Positions 8,404 to 17,151 of a DNA stretch of 17,369 nt are shown here, piece after piece (the stretch's first letter is position 1; every line of letters begins with the position of its first letter). The notes under the pieces were generated by a model, which saw nothing but the letters and a program-made list of their open reading frames with translations, did no database searches and had not been told where the DNA came from. A program made the translations under genes and the position numbers. This DNA comes from Cruorifilaria tuberocauda (lineage: Eukaryota > Nematoda > Chromadorea > Rhabditida > Onchocercidae). Location of the stretch: contig JABVXU010000863.1 in the NCBI GenBank assembly GCA_013365365.1, forward strand, positions 1 through 17,369, read 5' to 3'.

Positions 8404-11400
8404 CTAAATATTCACATTTAGTGTAAACAAAAAAGTAAAACAGAAAATAGATTGCATTTTTTTTTCATTCTCAATTTTAGTTGAAAAAAAAAATTATTAT
8501 CATTTTTTTAAAATTGAAATTATCAATAATATCAAATGATATGATAAATTTACTGTTCCAAGAGTTTTCCAATCGATAAGTTCACTAAGTCGTTCCGTTC
8601 GATTTCGCATAATAATACGTTGACGACGTGAAAGCAATCTATAAATTATATTTTGAAATTTTATAATTAATCATAATAAATCCAAAAATTACAATTAATT
8701 TCGTAATTTCATTTTAGCATTTAAAACGCTCAAAAGTTTCTCAACTTACGTGAAATCATAAAGAGTTTTTACAAGCTCATCAATTGATTCATTTGGTTCT
8801 TTGTACCGACGATCAATAACAAAAATCCCGAATGCATGTGGATCCTGAACTTGCTCTTGAATGAAGCATCCAAATCCCGAGAGATTTGTTGTAACTGATG
8901 GAACACCCATAACTGTACATTCAGCTTAAAATAAGTTAATAAATTAATTAGATCAAGAATAATTTTAGATACTAAAAAAAAATGTGATAAAAAATGAACA
9001 GAATATCATACCAGGTGTATAACCCCACGGTTCATAATAACTCGGGAAAACACCCATATGACAACCGCGAACAAAATCTTCATAATCCAAATTCATTAAA
9101 GGTGAAACAGATGAGAGAAATTCCGGATGGAATATTACCTTCAAATACATTTCTTTTTAACAACTAATATTAAAATATTGAAAGTTAGTAAATGTAAGCA
9201 TTGAAAATTGATTAGATCAAACATACTTTAACACGATCAAACGGTTGATTTATAAGTTGCGTACGTCGGAAAGCATTTAATACGGGATCACGTGTATCAT
9301 CAATCATATTATGCGTACATATCGGTGGCAAATTATCACGCTTAAATAAAAAATAAAGCAAATTTAACAAATGAATCAGAATTTAATAATAAAATTCGGT
9401 AATGAATTTTTGAAATGATTCTAAATTTTCGAATTCAAAAATTTTTTTTCCAAAAATATTTATACCATAACTCTTTTCTAGTTCATAATACTTCAACAAG
9501 TAAGTTTACCTTTGCACTTAATATGCAACGCTTTAATTGGATACGTTCATCCGGAAGTAGCAAATCTTCCATTTCCGGTATACGACCTCTAAATATTTCC
9601 AATTTTATTTTTTATTCTCTTTTTAATTTATAGATATTTCTAAAATATTAATCTCCGAAAATGTCCGAAAAAGAAATGATTTTAATTTTCCTCTTTGAAT
9701 TTAACATCAAGTTAATTAATGTTTAGCAAAGATAATTTAATTAATAAAAAAACCAAAGCCACAGGTGAAAGGTAATTCCGATATATATATTATATGATAT
9801 CAACCACCTTTCATTTTAAAAAATCAATAAGATTTGATAACAAACAATACCGCAAAGAAGATGAACTTTTCTCAATGAATATCAGGTAATTCTATCATGC
9901 TTAATATCATGCTCGAACAATTCCAATATTCTAACTATCCATTAAGCAAACATTAAATCTATGATTTAAATTTTTAAAATACTATGAAAACTTGTTAACT
10001 TTTTACAAAAAGTCATACAAATTAAAGCTTTACAAAACTTATAACTGTAAGAATAACCTGAAACCTGGAAAAAGTATTCGTAATGTTTTTCATAAGATAA
10101 CATTTCATTTCAAATAACAGAAATTAAGAACGCCTCTCTCCGATTATTACATTTTTATCCGAATGCTCTCAGCATAAATGGAAAAAAGTTTCAAATGCTT
10201 AAACAAACTTTAAGCATGCTTCGAACATTCTAGATGCCAAGTTCTCTTTTATCCTCGATATTGTACTATGTAATTGCTTACAGACTGCTTGACCTTTTAA
10301 CGATTCAACATTGAATGAATTTGCTGCAGCCGGATAAATAATAAATGCAACTACGGTGACATCCTTACAATTGGAATCAGTTGATGTCTAAATTAAATAT
10401 CATCATTTTATCAATGATCAATATCAGTATCGTCTTATCAGTGATCAAATCAGATTAGAAAAACCAAAATCTTATAATACAAAATGTTAAATAGATGATA
10501 ATATTATAATGATAATGTTGATGATAATAGATGATAATATTATAATGATAATGTTGATGATAATAGATGATAATATTATAATGATAATATTATAATGATA
10601 ATATTGATGATAATAGATGATAATATTATAATGTTAGAAAGTCTTTATGTAGTAGATATGCTAAGTTAAAAGAGCGCATACTTTATTCTATCTTATCATC
10701 TTCAAAGGATAACTGAGATTTGATTTATCACTTGTTTTATTCACCCGATGATAGACTTATCAATTAATCCATATATTCTATAATTTTTAATCTGTGAATT
10801 GCCCATTCCAAATAGCTTACTTTATCAGTTAAAGAAAAAAAAAACTAATATCTAAATAGAAGTATAAAATAGAGTTAAATGAATATTTCTCTTGATTGAT
10901 TTACTTCTAAGTTAAAATTAGGAGAGAAAAACTTTCATAAGATTTAATTAAACGTTAAAATAATCATTAAAAATATATGAATAAGCAAGAAAGACAGGTA
11001 AAAATGAAATAAATCATTAAAACTGTCAAGTAATTAATATTGATAACATACCTTAAGACGATAATTTAGTAATTATTAATGATAACTTACCTTAAGTCGA
11101 TAATTTAGTAATTAATATTGATAACTTACCTTAAGCCGGTAATTTAATCGTGCCAATGCTTCGATAAAAAAATCACCACCTTTATTTGTGAATTCATAGC
11201 GTCCGGCAGTAAAGAGATATATTGTTTTATCCAAATTAAAATCGTAATGTCTGAAAATAACAATTATTACGTAACATCTTCTAGTACAGCCGAATATGTG
11301 ATCGAAATTTAATTGTTTAAAAAATTTTCACTTGAATAACTTCTAATGATATCAAATTCACATAAGGTATGAGTTTTTTTGTACGAAGCAAAAGCAAAAC

Positions 11401-14400
11401 ATTTTTTATCCAATCAAATTAGTTTTGAAATTATTTTATCGTTTATTTATAAAATTGATGAAATTTTTGAATAAATAATATCAAACCCATAAAAATGTCC
11501 ACGAATAAAATCATGAATTTTCTCTTTAGCAACTGAGTGCAAATTTTGAAATTCATGTAAAGCTGCAAATTTAACCACATTCAAACCATTTGGTGTTAAA
11601 ATATCCGGTTTTCGTTTAACGAAATGTTGTGCTTCAAGACCTGTTATTTCACTGCAATCAAGAAAAAAAAGAGGAAAAAAAAAGATCAGTTGACTTAAAT
11701 TCTTTACTTTACTATACTTTAGTTCACTTAATAATAGTAATAATTAAATTTCATATTTTTAAAAAAGAAATTTATGCTTTTTAAAAATTTTTTTTTGCGA
11801 CTTTAATATTGTTGCAATGGAAAGAATATCACTCGAAGAAATATCAATGATAAAAATTTAAGAAGTAAAGGAAAAAAAAAACAAATTTTATCTAATTCAT
11901 TCCCTATTTGATTCTTTTCTATTACATATTTCTTTATTAGTTTACTTAAATTCTTTACTTTAGTTTACTTAATAATAGTAATAATTAAATTTCATATTTT
12001 TTTAGTATAAAAAATATTGAAATTCATAAAAATATGACAATAAACTTTATTCCTTTTAAATTATACCATTTTTCATTAACTTACCTTTTTTGCTTACATT
12101 TACATTAACTTACATTTCTGCTTACTTACATTAACTTATATTTGGATAACGAATAGCGAAAATATTAAAATGTTAAAAGCGATAAATAGCCAATGCCAAC
12201 CTTACAGTTGTGAAAATATGTGCTAAATTAGCTGCTGCTCTTTCAATACAATATCTATGATAAATTTGGCGTGTTCCTGCTTCTCGATCAATATCAAACT
12301 GAAATTTCAATTTTATTTGATTATTGCATTCCATTAATTACTACTTTTAATTTTTAAAATTTTATTTTAATTAGATAAAATTTGAAAACAATTAAATTTA
12401 AACGATTGTTTTTTCGTTTTTTTTTTTGATCAAAATTTTATCTAATTTATCCACCATCTATCAGTATCAAATAATTTACTTTATCATCCAATTTTTAAAG
12501 TAACAAATTAAATCTTACTAAGTATATGATCTATTAAAAATAACTAAGTAAAATTATATGAAAGCTATGAAATAAGTTTAGATTATTTAATCTTATCATG
12601 GATAATACTCTTGTTAAAGTTCAACTAATTAATGGAATAGGATGAAATACTTGAACAGATCTGACCTGATATATTCTTTAGGTAAAAAAAAAAAGCGTAT
12701 TAGGAAAATTTTTCAAACTTTATCAAGATTGTTGTAGAGATCTGCACCGGAAGCACAAAGATATCTGCCGAGTAAGGTTGCATGTGTTGTAAAAATTGTT
12801 GAAACGTTCGTTTTCCACAACCTGAAATAACAAATTATTAGTTCGAACCTGATTTATTTTAAAGCATTTTTTAAAACGAAAAAAAAAATTACTCCAAATA
12901 TTGATTGATTATATTCATTATAAGATTTTAAAATATAATATTGCTAACAAGTTAGCAGTTCCAGAATTATTAAAGCATAAATTTTGATAAATGATAAATT
13001 TGATAAATGATAAAATCTCTTATCAATTCATTATTGGAAAGAATGATAAAATGGAAACAGTTTAGGTTGGAAATTACTAATGAGTAATTTATCAGTTTAC
13101 TATTTTCACGTAATAATTATCATTACCTGCATAAAATAAGACCAATACCAGCTTGCCATTCATGAAAATGTGCAACACACAATGGTTGATAATCTTCAAT
13201 TGCCGATAAATACTATAATATTAAATTATTGATAAAAAAAAATTTACAACTTTCTAATTTAGCTAATTTGAAAGATTAATGCTTAATCAATAAAAAAAGA
13301 AAGAATGAGAAATTAACCTTCTGAATGAATATTGCAACCATGAAACCTAGTATGACAGCATCATTTGATTCGCTATCATGATATGGTATACCAATTTTAC
13401 ACGAATCCCATAGCTGAAATATTTTGCTAATTAACTGATTAAAATTATCGGCTGATCAATCTGTAATCAAAAAACAAAGTTATTATTTGAAGAAATCAAC
13501 GTTCAATCATTATCAAATCGCTAAAAGTGATAAGATAACGTAACTTTTATCATATGATTGATAATGACTGATAATGAGTAATATGAAGAACGTAATACAA
13601 ACATAAGATATATGTAAGAATTTTTGTAATTAAAAAAAATTTTCATTAACTAATCTCAAATTATTCTTTTAATATAACCTCTAACCTCTTGTTTCCATTG
13701 ATCAAGCTTCCATGCAGCTGAAACTATATCAAATAGTACTACTTTTGGATAACCATCAATTAGCCATCTACCATAATAAGCCTTAAAAAAAATTTTTTTT
13801 TAATCAGTTTATCAATATATGATTATTATTAAATGATGGAAAAAGTAGCAAAATCATAAAAATTCCATCAAAATAATACCTTAAAGCTAAGTTCTTTTAA
13901 TTGATCCAATGCATATTTTAATGGTGATGAATCAGGTTGTAAAATTTCAACCTGAAATTTCACATGATTAAAATAATAACAAAATAAATGATAATGATAT
14001 CATGTGTTTGCTTACTTCTAACTTTACTCGCTCTTCCTTATATGGTCCCAACATACAGTACTGATCACCTAATTCTTCAGTTGTTACCGATGCTTTTGTT
14101 CGCAATACTGTATATATTCCACCAACTGTAAATATTAATTTATAATGCCAATCTTTATTTATTTTAAATTTAACATTAATTAATTAATTAATAGTACCAA
14201 TATTTTTATTTTAAATTTAACATTAAATTATAAAAATTGCCATTTCTGAATAACAGATTCGCACTTATCTTCTCGAAATTAGATTTAAATAAATTTAAAT
14301 TAGCATTAGATAAAATAATTGATAATTTTAACCTTTATTAGCTACTTCCCAAGAGCATTCAAAAACGAAACGACCTTCTCGACGAGCTTGCTCGCCATGA

Positions 14401-14771
14401 TCCATTTCGACAACCATAGCATTTTCTAAGCTCTATAAAATAAAATTAAAAAAAAAACTCCATAATTGCTCGAATACTTTTTAATTAATTAATTAATTAA
14501 CCAATTACAAATCAACAACTTATTAAATCGATTTGTTTGTTGAATTTTGAAATTAAAATTCAAATTTTTTATCAAAATAAATACATACACTAACCTTACA
14601 TTTCACTCCAAAATTACTTATTCTTATTGTTATTGATTAATTGGTTAAAGGAATAAAACAAGTTTCTTTCTTTTTGAATTCAACAAATTATCTTACCGAA
14701 AGTTCTTTAACAATTTTCGTCTGCGTAAGTCTACGTGATAAACGTCTTTGTGGCGTTGTTGATCCTGACAT
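8194..14771 (-). CDS. gsy-1: Glycogen synthase, 18 exons, 696 aa (complete)
   Basis: The enzyme transfers glucose from UDP-glucose to the growing alpha-1,4 chain of glycogen in the cytosol (GT3 family). The CDS joins, from 5' to 3': 14771-14697, 14432-14333, 14125-14016, 13951-13880, 13781-13686, 13413-13318, 13212-13127, 12821-12719, 12298-12201, 11651-11487, 11250-11130, 10387-10209, 9588-9510, 9340-9227, 9138-9012, 8924-8750, 8638-8554, 8403-8194. All introns are GT-AG, every junction keeps frame, and the sum is 2091 bases. Visible motifs are WEVANKVGGIYTV (54-66), AHFHEW (197-202), [19 protein letters not shown] (298-304), AGRYEF (349-354), [15 protein letters not shown] with the E534/E542 pair, and [14 protein letters not shown] (602-615), the glucose-6-phosphate arginine cluster. 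Length is close to animal homologues (human GYS1 has 737 residues). No frameshift or internal stop is seen. The gene symbol is by homology to C. elegans. Confidence 0.97.
8554..8638 (-). CDS. gsy-1: Glycogen synthase exon 17 (aa 599-627), allosteric site
   Basis: It encodes [20 protein letters not shown] and then IDWKTLGT. R603, R604, R606, R610, R612 and R615 match the spacing of the arginine cluster that senses glucose-6-phosphate and phosphorylation in yeast and human enzymes. Acceptor TATAG, donor ACA|GTAAAT, phase 0. Confidence 0.97.
8750..8924 (-). CDS. gsy-1: Glycogen synthase exon 16 (aa 541-599)
   Basis: It encodes [20 protein letters not shown] and then [20 protein letters not shown]. 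It carries the second catalytic glutamate (E542) and the phosphate-contacting TTNLSGFG loop. The donor AC|GTAAGT ends in phase 2 inside Thr599. Confidence 0.97.
9012..9138 (-). CDS. gsy-1: Glycogen synthase exon 15 (aa 499-541), catalytic
   Basis: It encodes [20 protein letters not shown], then [10 protein letters not shown] and [13 protein letters not shown]534 is the first glutamate of the GT3 E-x7-E pair. The second, E542, is the second residue read from exon 16. The donor GTATGA splits Ala541 after one base. Confidence 0.97.
9227..9340 (-). CDS. gsy-1: Glycogen synthase exon 14 (aa 461-498)
   Basis: It encodes [20 protein letters not shown] and then [27 protein letters not shown] and DPVL-RR are family signatures. 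Acceptor TTTAAG, donor AAA|GTATGT, phase 0. Confidence 0.96.
9510..9588 (-). CDS. gsy-1: Glycogen synthase exon 13 (aa 434-460)
   Basis: It encodes [20 protein letters not shown] and then CILSAK, matching the family's GxLP(D/E)-M-x-LL-KR(C/A)I segment. Acceptor TTTAG, donor AAG|GTAAAC, phase 0 at the 3' end. Confidence 0.95.
9589..10208 (-). other. gsy-1 intron 12 (620 bp)
   Basis: GTTTGT donor and TTTAG acceptor. It contains a TA-dinucleotide tract (9781-9797) flanked by the inverted repeat TGAAAGGT (9766-9773) and ACCTTTCA (9806-9813), and an exon-like plus-strand stretch at 9832-9885. Confidence 0.8.
10209..10387 (-). CDS. gsy-1: Glycogen synthase exon 12 (aa 375-434)
   Basis: It encodes [20 protein letters not shown] and then [20 protein letters not shown]. 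The C-terminal part is a helical segment ending MFEACL. The donor AA|GTTTGT splits Lys434. Reading on into the intron gives a stop after a few codons. The N-terminal TSTDSNCKD is a variable loop. Confidence 0.94.
10388..11129 (-). other. gsy-1 intron 11 (742 bp)
   Basis: This is the longest intron of the gene. It begins inside the 39-bp triplication, contains the 36-bp minisatellite, and ends with ATTTAG. No alternative exon is apparent. Confidence 0.85.
10491..10633. repeat. 36-bp minisatellite in gsy-1 intron 11
   Basis: The unit begins ATAGATGATAATATTATAAT. Copies start at 10491, 10527, 10563 (50 bases long, with an internal partial duplication) and 10613 (partial). It lies wholly inside the 742-base intron 11. 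Confidence 0.9.
11042..11150. repeat. 39-bp tandem triplication covering the exon 11 donor of gsy-1
   Basis: Copies begin at 11042, 11081 and 11120, each with GATAAC(T/A)TACCTTAAG and a shared downstream TAATTTAG-like part. On the minus strand each copy reads as the codons for LNYRLK followed by a donor (GTAAGT, GTAAGT, GTATGT). The 11120 copy contains the real exon end. Confidence 0.9.
11130..11250 (-). CDS. gsy-1: Glycogen synthase exon 11 (aa 334-374)
   Basis: It encodes [20 protein letters not shown] and then [29 protein letters not shown] is the start of the C-terminal Rossmann domain. The exon ends CTTAAG|GTAAGT. The last codons and the donor are duplicated twice more downstream with a 39-base period (see the repeat at 11042-11150). 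Confidence 0.96.
11487..11651 (-). CDS. gsy-1: Glycogen synthase exon 10 (aa 279-334)
   Basis: It encodes [20 protein letters not shown], the UDP-glucose-side block [10 protein letters not shown], and [20 protein letters not shown], which begins the helical insert used for tetramer contacts in yeast and animal enzymes. Acceptor TTGCAG, donor GG|GTTTGA, phase 2. Confidence 0.96.
11693..12000. repeat. Direct duplication within gsy-1 intron 9
   Basis: Segments 11693-11760 and 11944-12000 share ACTTAAATTCTTTACTTT and AATAATAGTAATAATTAAAT. The second lacks about 10 bases. They are separated by about 180 bases of A-rich DNA. Confidence 0.8.
12074..12145. repeat. Degenerate tandem repeat, 26-29 bp, in gsy-1 intron 9
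   Basis: CATTAACTTA begins at 12074, 12103 and 12129, each followed by a T-rich stretch with TGCTTAC-like sequence. Confidence 0.75.
12201..12298 (-). CDS. gsy-1: Glycogen synthase exon 9 (aa 247-279)
   Basis: It encodes [20 protein letters not shown] and then [12 protein letters not shown], plus two bases of Ser279. The exon must end at the GTTGGC donor, because only that join gives FTTVSEIT. A better-looking GTAAGG lies five bases earlier but joins ACT to TGA and stops translation. Confidence 0.94.
12299..12718 (-). other. gsy-1 intron 8 (420 bp)
   Basis: GTTTGA donor and TTTCAG acceptor. It contains A+T-rich DNA with short T and A runs and nothing else recognisable. Confidence 0.85.
12719..12821 (-). 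CDS. gsy-1: Glycogen synthase exon 8 (aa 212-246)
   Basis: It encodes the invariant [20 protein letters not shown] and then [19 protein letters not shown] is among the best conserved blocks of eukaryotic glycogen synthases. Acceptor TTTCAG, donor AAA|GTTTGA, phase 0 at the 3' end. Confidence 0.96.
12822..13126 (-). other. gsy-1 intron 7 (305 bp)
   Basis: GTAATG donor and TTTCAG acceptor. It has a small GATAAAT-type direct repeat near 12985-13015 and nothing else. Confidence 0.85.
13127..13212 (-). CDS. gsy-1: Glycogen synthase exon 7 (aa 184-212)
   Basis: It carries the signature [10 protein letters not shown] (196-205), whose histidines and following E-W belong to the sugar-nucleotide site of GT3 enzymes. 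Acceptor TATAG, donor AG|GTAATG, ending in phase 2 inside Arg212. Confidence 0.95.
13318..13413 (-). CDS. gsy-1: Glycogen synthase exon 6 (aa 152-183)
   Basis: It encodes [20 protein letters not shown] and then [12 protein letters not shown]. It matches the family motif LWD-C-IGIP-D-E-NDAV-GF. Acceptor TTTCAG, donor AAG|GTTAAT, phase 0 at both ends. Confidence 0.94.
13686..13781 (-). CDS. gsy-1: Glycogen synthase exon 5 (aa 120-151)
   Basis: It encodes [20 protein letters not shown] and then [12 protein letters not shown]. The family motif GRWLI-G-P-V-LFD is recognisable. The acceptor TTTAAG lacks the usual C and the donor is the weak GTTAGA. Phase is 0 at both ends. Confidence 0.94.
13880..13951 (-). 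CDS. gsy-1: Glycogen synthase exon 4 (aa 96-119)
   Basis: It encodes [20 protein letters not shown] and then LSFK, a poorly conserved stretch between Rossmann strands. Acceptor TTTCAG, donor AAG|GTATTA, phase 0 at both ends. Confidence 0.92.
14016..14125 (-). CDS. gsy-1: Glycogen synthase exon 3 (aa 59-95)
   Basis: It completes V59 and continues with [20 protein letters not shown] and then [16 protein letters not shown], the start of the GT-B N-terminal domain. The donor GTAAGC was chosen over an internal GTAAAG because it joins in frame to exon 4. Confidence 0.95.
14333..14432 (-). CDS. gsy-1: Glycogen synthase exon 2 (aa 26-59)
   Basis: It encodes [20 protein letters not shown] and then [13 protein letters not shown]. 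The stretch between LENA and WEVANK is about 16 residues longer than in human GYS1. WEVANKVGG is the start of the N-terminal Rossmann domain and its glycine loop. The acceptor is TATAG and the donor GTTAAA, splitting Val59 after its first base. Confidence 0.95.
14697..14771 (-). CDS. gsy-1: Glycogen synthase exon 1 (aa 1-25)
   Basis: This is the N-terminal regulatory tail. It starts at the ATG at 14771-14769 and ends in phase 0 at a GTAAGA donor. It encodes [16 protein letters not shown] and so on. RRLS12 sits where vertebrate muscle glycogen synthase carries its site 2 serine, and RRLT16 repeats the same motif four residues later. The start is supported by a splice acceptor 11 bases upstream and by the lack of homology farther 5'. 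Confidence 0.9.
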
Positions 14772-14784
14772 TCAGATGAATTCT
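14772..14784 (-). promoter_or_regulatory. Splice acceptor 11 nt before the gsy-1 ATG (likely spliced-leader site)
   Basis: On the minus strand CTTCCTTCAG is followed by an 11-base leader and then ATG. The AG is at 14784-14783 and the mature mRNA would begin at 14782. Such a short distance from a pyrimidine-rich acceptor to the start codon is typical of nematode SL trans-splicing. A cis-spliced 5' UTR intron is the alternative. Confidence 0.6.
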
Positions 14785-16120
14785 GAAGGAAGAAATTTAA
14801 AAATGAAGAGAAATTTCATAAATGATAAAAAAAGAAAGACGAAATCATTTCAAAATTGATAAAATAAATTTTTACTGTTTCAGTAAAACATATTGAATTA
14901 TTTTTTTCAACCTATTTTCCTGATCTTCGATCTAATCGATAACTTTCATCATTCCAATCTTTCTCTTACACTTGTTTTTTTTTTTTTTCATTTCACATCA
15001 TTCATTTACTCACTCATGTTGTTTTTCTATTAATTGATTAATTAATTAATCTTACAAACAATATTAGTATTTCATTTTTTAGCATTTCAATTCCTATCAT
15101 TAACTTTAAACAACTATTATCTTTGCTTTATAGAGAAGGAAAAAATCAATCAATCAATTAATTAGTAATAATTAATCAATTAATTAAGAAGTTTAAAAAA
15201 ATAAAAATTTACAGATATAAAGAAAGGTAATAGTAAAAATCGATTTTTAAGCATTAAAAAATATAGCAATCATTGCATTAAAGCATTTCATTCATTCATT
15301 CATCAAAAGTTTTTTCAGTTTCGTTCTTTTTTTTTTGCTATTTTATTATTGTTATGCTTCTAAATAAAATGTTTATTTAATTGCTAATTCGAAATACCTT
15401 TCCTTAATTAGTAATAATCAATTAATTAGTTAACGCTTTTAATATTTTATATTTTTATCTTTCTTTTTTTGTTTTATTTAATTTCAAAATATGATCAATT
15501 TTTACATTTCCGCTTATTCCTATTATCAATTAATGCTATTTTTTTGTATAATCATTGGTTTGCAATCACTAATTTATTTTATCTTACTTTCCTTTATAAT
15601 CATTCGAAAAAAAAATAAGTAACTGAAATAAGTAGAAAATAAAAGTAGGATAAGTAAAAAGGAATCGGAATCATTAAATATACGAAGCAAATAAAAATAA
15701 TAATGATATTGGTTTAATGAAGTTGGAACAAGGTTGACCTTGAAGTTAAAATTCTGAAACTGGTTTTGAAACTTCATTTTCTCTTTTCAAATATAATATC
15801 AAAGGTATATAAATTCAAATAATCACGTAATACGTAAACGTACAAGATATAATCAAACAATAAGAGCTAAGTTAAATAACGTAAAAAAAACGTATAAGGA
15901 AAAAATAATTATCGAGTTCATATAAATTCAATAACTTTTCCCCTTCTAGGTTAACATTTTTTCTTCTTTTTGAAATAATTTATGCTTAATTTAAAGAACA
16001 AAAGCGAAAAATAAACTTAATCAAAGGTAGCATTTCTTAAATTCAACTTCGTGAAACAAAAAAAAAACTTTTAACATAAATAAACTATGTAATTAGTCTG
16101 GATAGCGTTATTTATTAATT
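14785..16120. other. A+T-rich upstream region of gsy-1
   Basis: It presumably contains the promoter, but no core element can be assigned with confidence in such A+T-rich DNA. Short TTAATTAA repeats occur near 15030 and 15170. An open frame at 15777-15574 (minus) is low-complexity and unsupported. Confidence 0.6.
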
Positions 16121-16199
16121 ATGATTTATGAAAATAACGCAAATGAATCGCTAGTAACACGTGATTCGGTAAACAGCATTGACGGAAATTATGACGAAA
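16121..16199 (+). CDS. Possible first coding exon of a divergent gene (26 codons)
   Basis: ATG at 16121 opens MIYENNANESLVTRDSVNSI and then DGNYDE. The frame reaches a strong donor, GAAA|GTAAGC, at 16200. The stretch 16138-16200 is clearly richer in G+C than its surroundings, as the true exons of this window are. No continuing exon could be assigned between here and the window end, so the gene would run off the edge. The reverse strand is also open over part of this stretch, which weakens the case. Confidence 0.3.
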
Positions 16200-16433
16200 G
16201 TAAGCCTTCATTTTCTGTCATACAAATTTTTACATTTTAAAAATAACTTTTATTGAAATTAATTATAAATTTAACAGTAATTAATAGTGTCTTAGAAAAA
16301 CAAAGAATAAAGTTTATCGATCATAAATCATGATCATTTGCGTTTTTCACAAATTATAGTAAAGTGTTCCCATTTTAATTATTGTTTGAAATGAAATATT
16401 TCACAATGAAATCAACATTATAGAATAGAAATC

Positions 16434-16462
16434 AAAAAATAAATAAATAAATAAATAAATAT
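16434..16462. repeat. AAAT microsatellite
   Basis: About six tandem AAAT units run through this stretch, in the 3' flank of the possible plus-strand exon at 16121. Confidence 0.85.
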
Positions 16463-16712
16463 ATTTCTTTGCTTATCCTAACAATCTTATTATAAATACA
16501 ATAAATAATGGACTGAAGGCTAATTTTCACTACAAATACAAATTTTAGAGACTAAAAATTTCCCGAAATTCTGCTTAGTTTTTAACAAAAATTCAATAAT
16601 TATAAGGAATTAAAATAATTAACTATTAATTACTTACTACTAAACTAAATATCTAACTATTAATATTTTTTATTGAATACTTAATTTCTATTTAGATACC
16701 ATTTTGATATGC

Positions 16713-16786
16713 TAAAGCTTCAAAATAGTAACAAATGAAAAAATTAGGATAAAGCTTCAAATAGTAATAAATGAAAAAATTTGGAT
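16713..16786. repeat. 38-bp tandem duplication
   Basis: AAAGCTTCAAA(A)TAGTAA followed by AAATGAAAAAATT and GGAT occurs at 16713-16750 and again from 16751. The copies differ by a few substitutions and one missing base. Confidence 0.9.
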
Positions 16787-17151
16787 TAAAATTAAGATCT
16801 TTGAAATTTGATTGACATAAATGAAATAATAGCATTCCTATTGCTTGAAAAAAAATTGAAAGAAATAATGTAATCAGGTATTAATGAGTTATTGTACAGT
16901 ACAATTCATACGAATTTAAAATTTAAACTGTAGTATTTCAATAGCAATTTTTTTTTAGTAAAAAAAAAGAAGTTAGGAAATGATGGAAAGTTGTTAGGAA
17001 GTAAGTTTTCTTCACTTCTCCGTCATCCAAACTAAGAAACTACTGAAAATCACCCATTTATTTTTAGTTGATGATTTGAAATGTGAATTGAAATAAACAA
17101 AAAACGAAAAAATATGGATTACACAGCTGTTTGAACAATATCATTTCATAC

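Larger units (their letters stand above)
11652..12200 (-). other. gsy-1 intron 9 (549 bp)
   Basis: GTTGGC donor and TTGCAG acceptor. It holds the 57-68-bp direct duplication and the CATTAACTTA tandem repeat. No coding potential is seen. Confidence 0.85.

Noticed and set aside
8965..9150. Minus-strand 61-codon frame as a separate small gene
   Set aside because: It is exon 15 of glycogen synthase read through into intron 15, not an independent gene.
9415..9633. Plus-strand open frame of 72 codons
   Set aside because: It is antisense to exon 13 of glycogen synthase.
9766..9813. Inverted repeat TGAAAGGT / ACCTTTCA around a TA tract, as a structured RNA or transposon end
   Set aside because: The stem is only eight pairs with a loop of about 32 bases and no target-site duplication, so chance is sufficient in intron DNA.
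14641..14859. Plus-strand open frame of 72 codons
   Set aside because: It is antisense to exon 1 of glycogen synthase and its leader.
15574..15777. Minus-strand 67-codon frame beginning MKFQNQFQNFNF
   Set aside because: It has low-complexity Phe/Tyr/Leu content, no splice signals and no rise in G+C.
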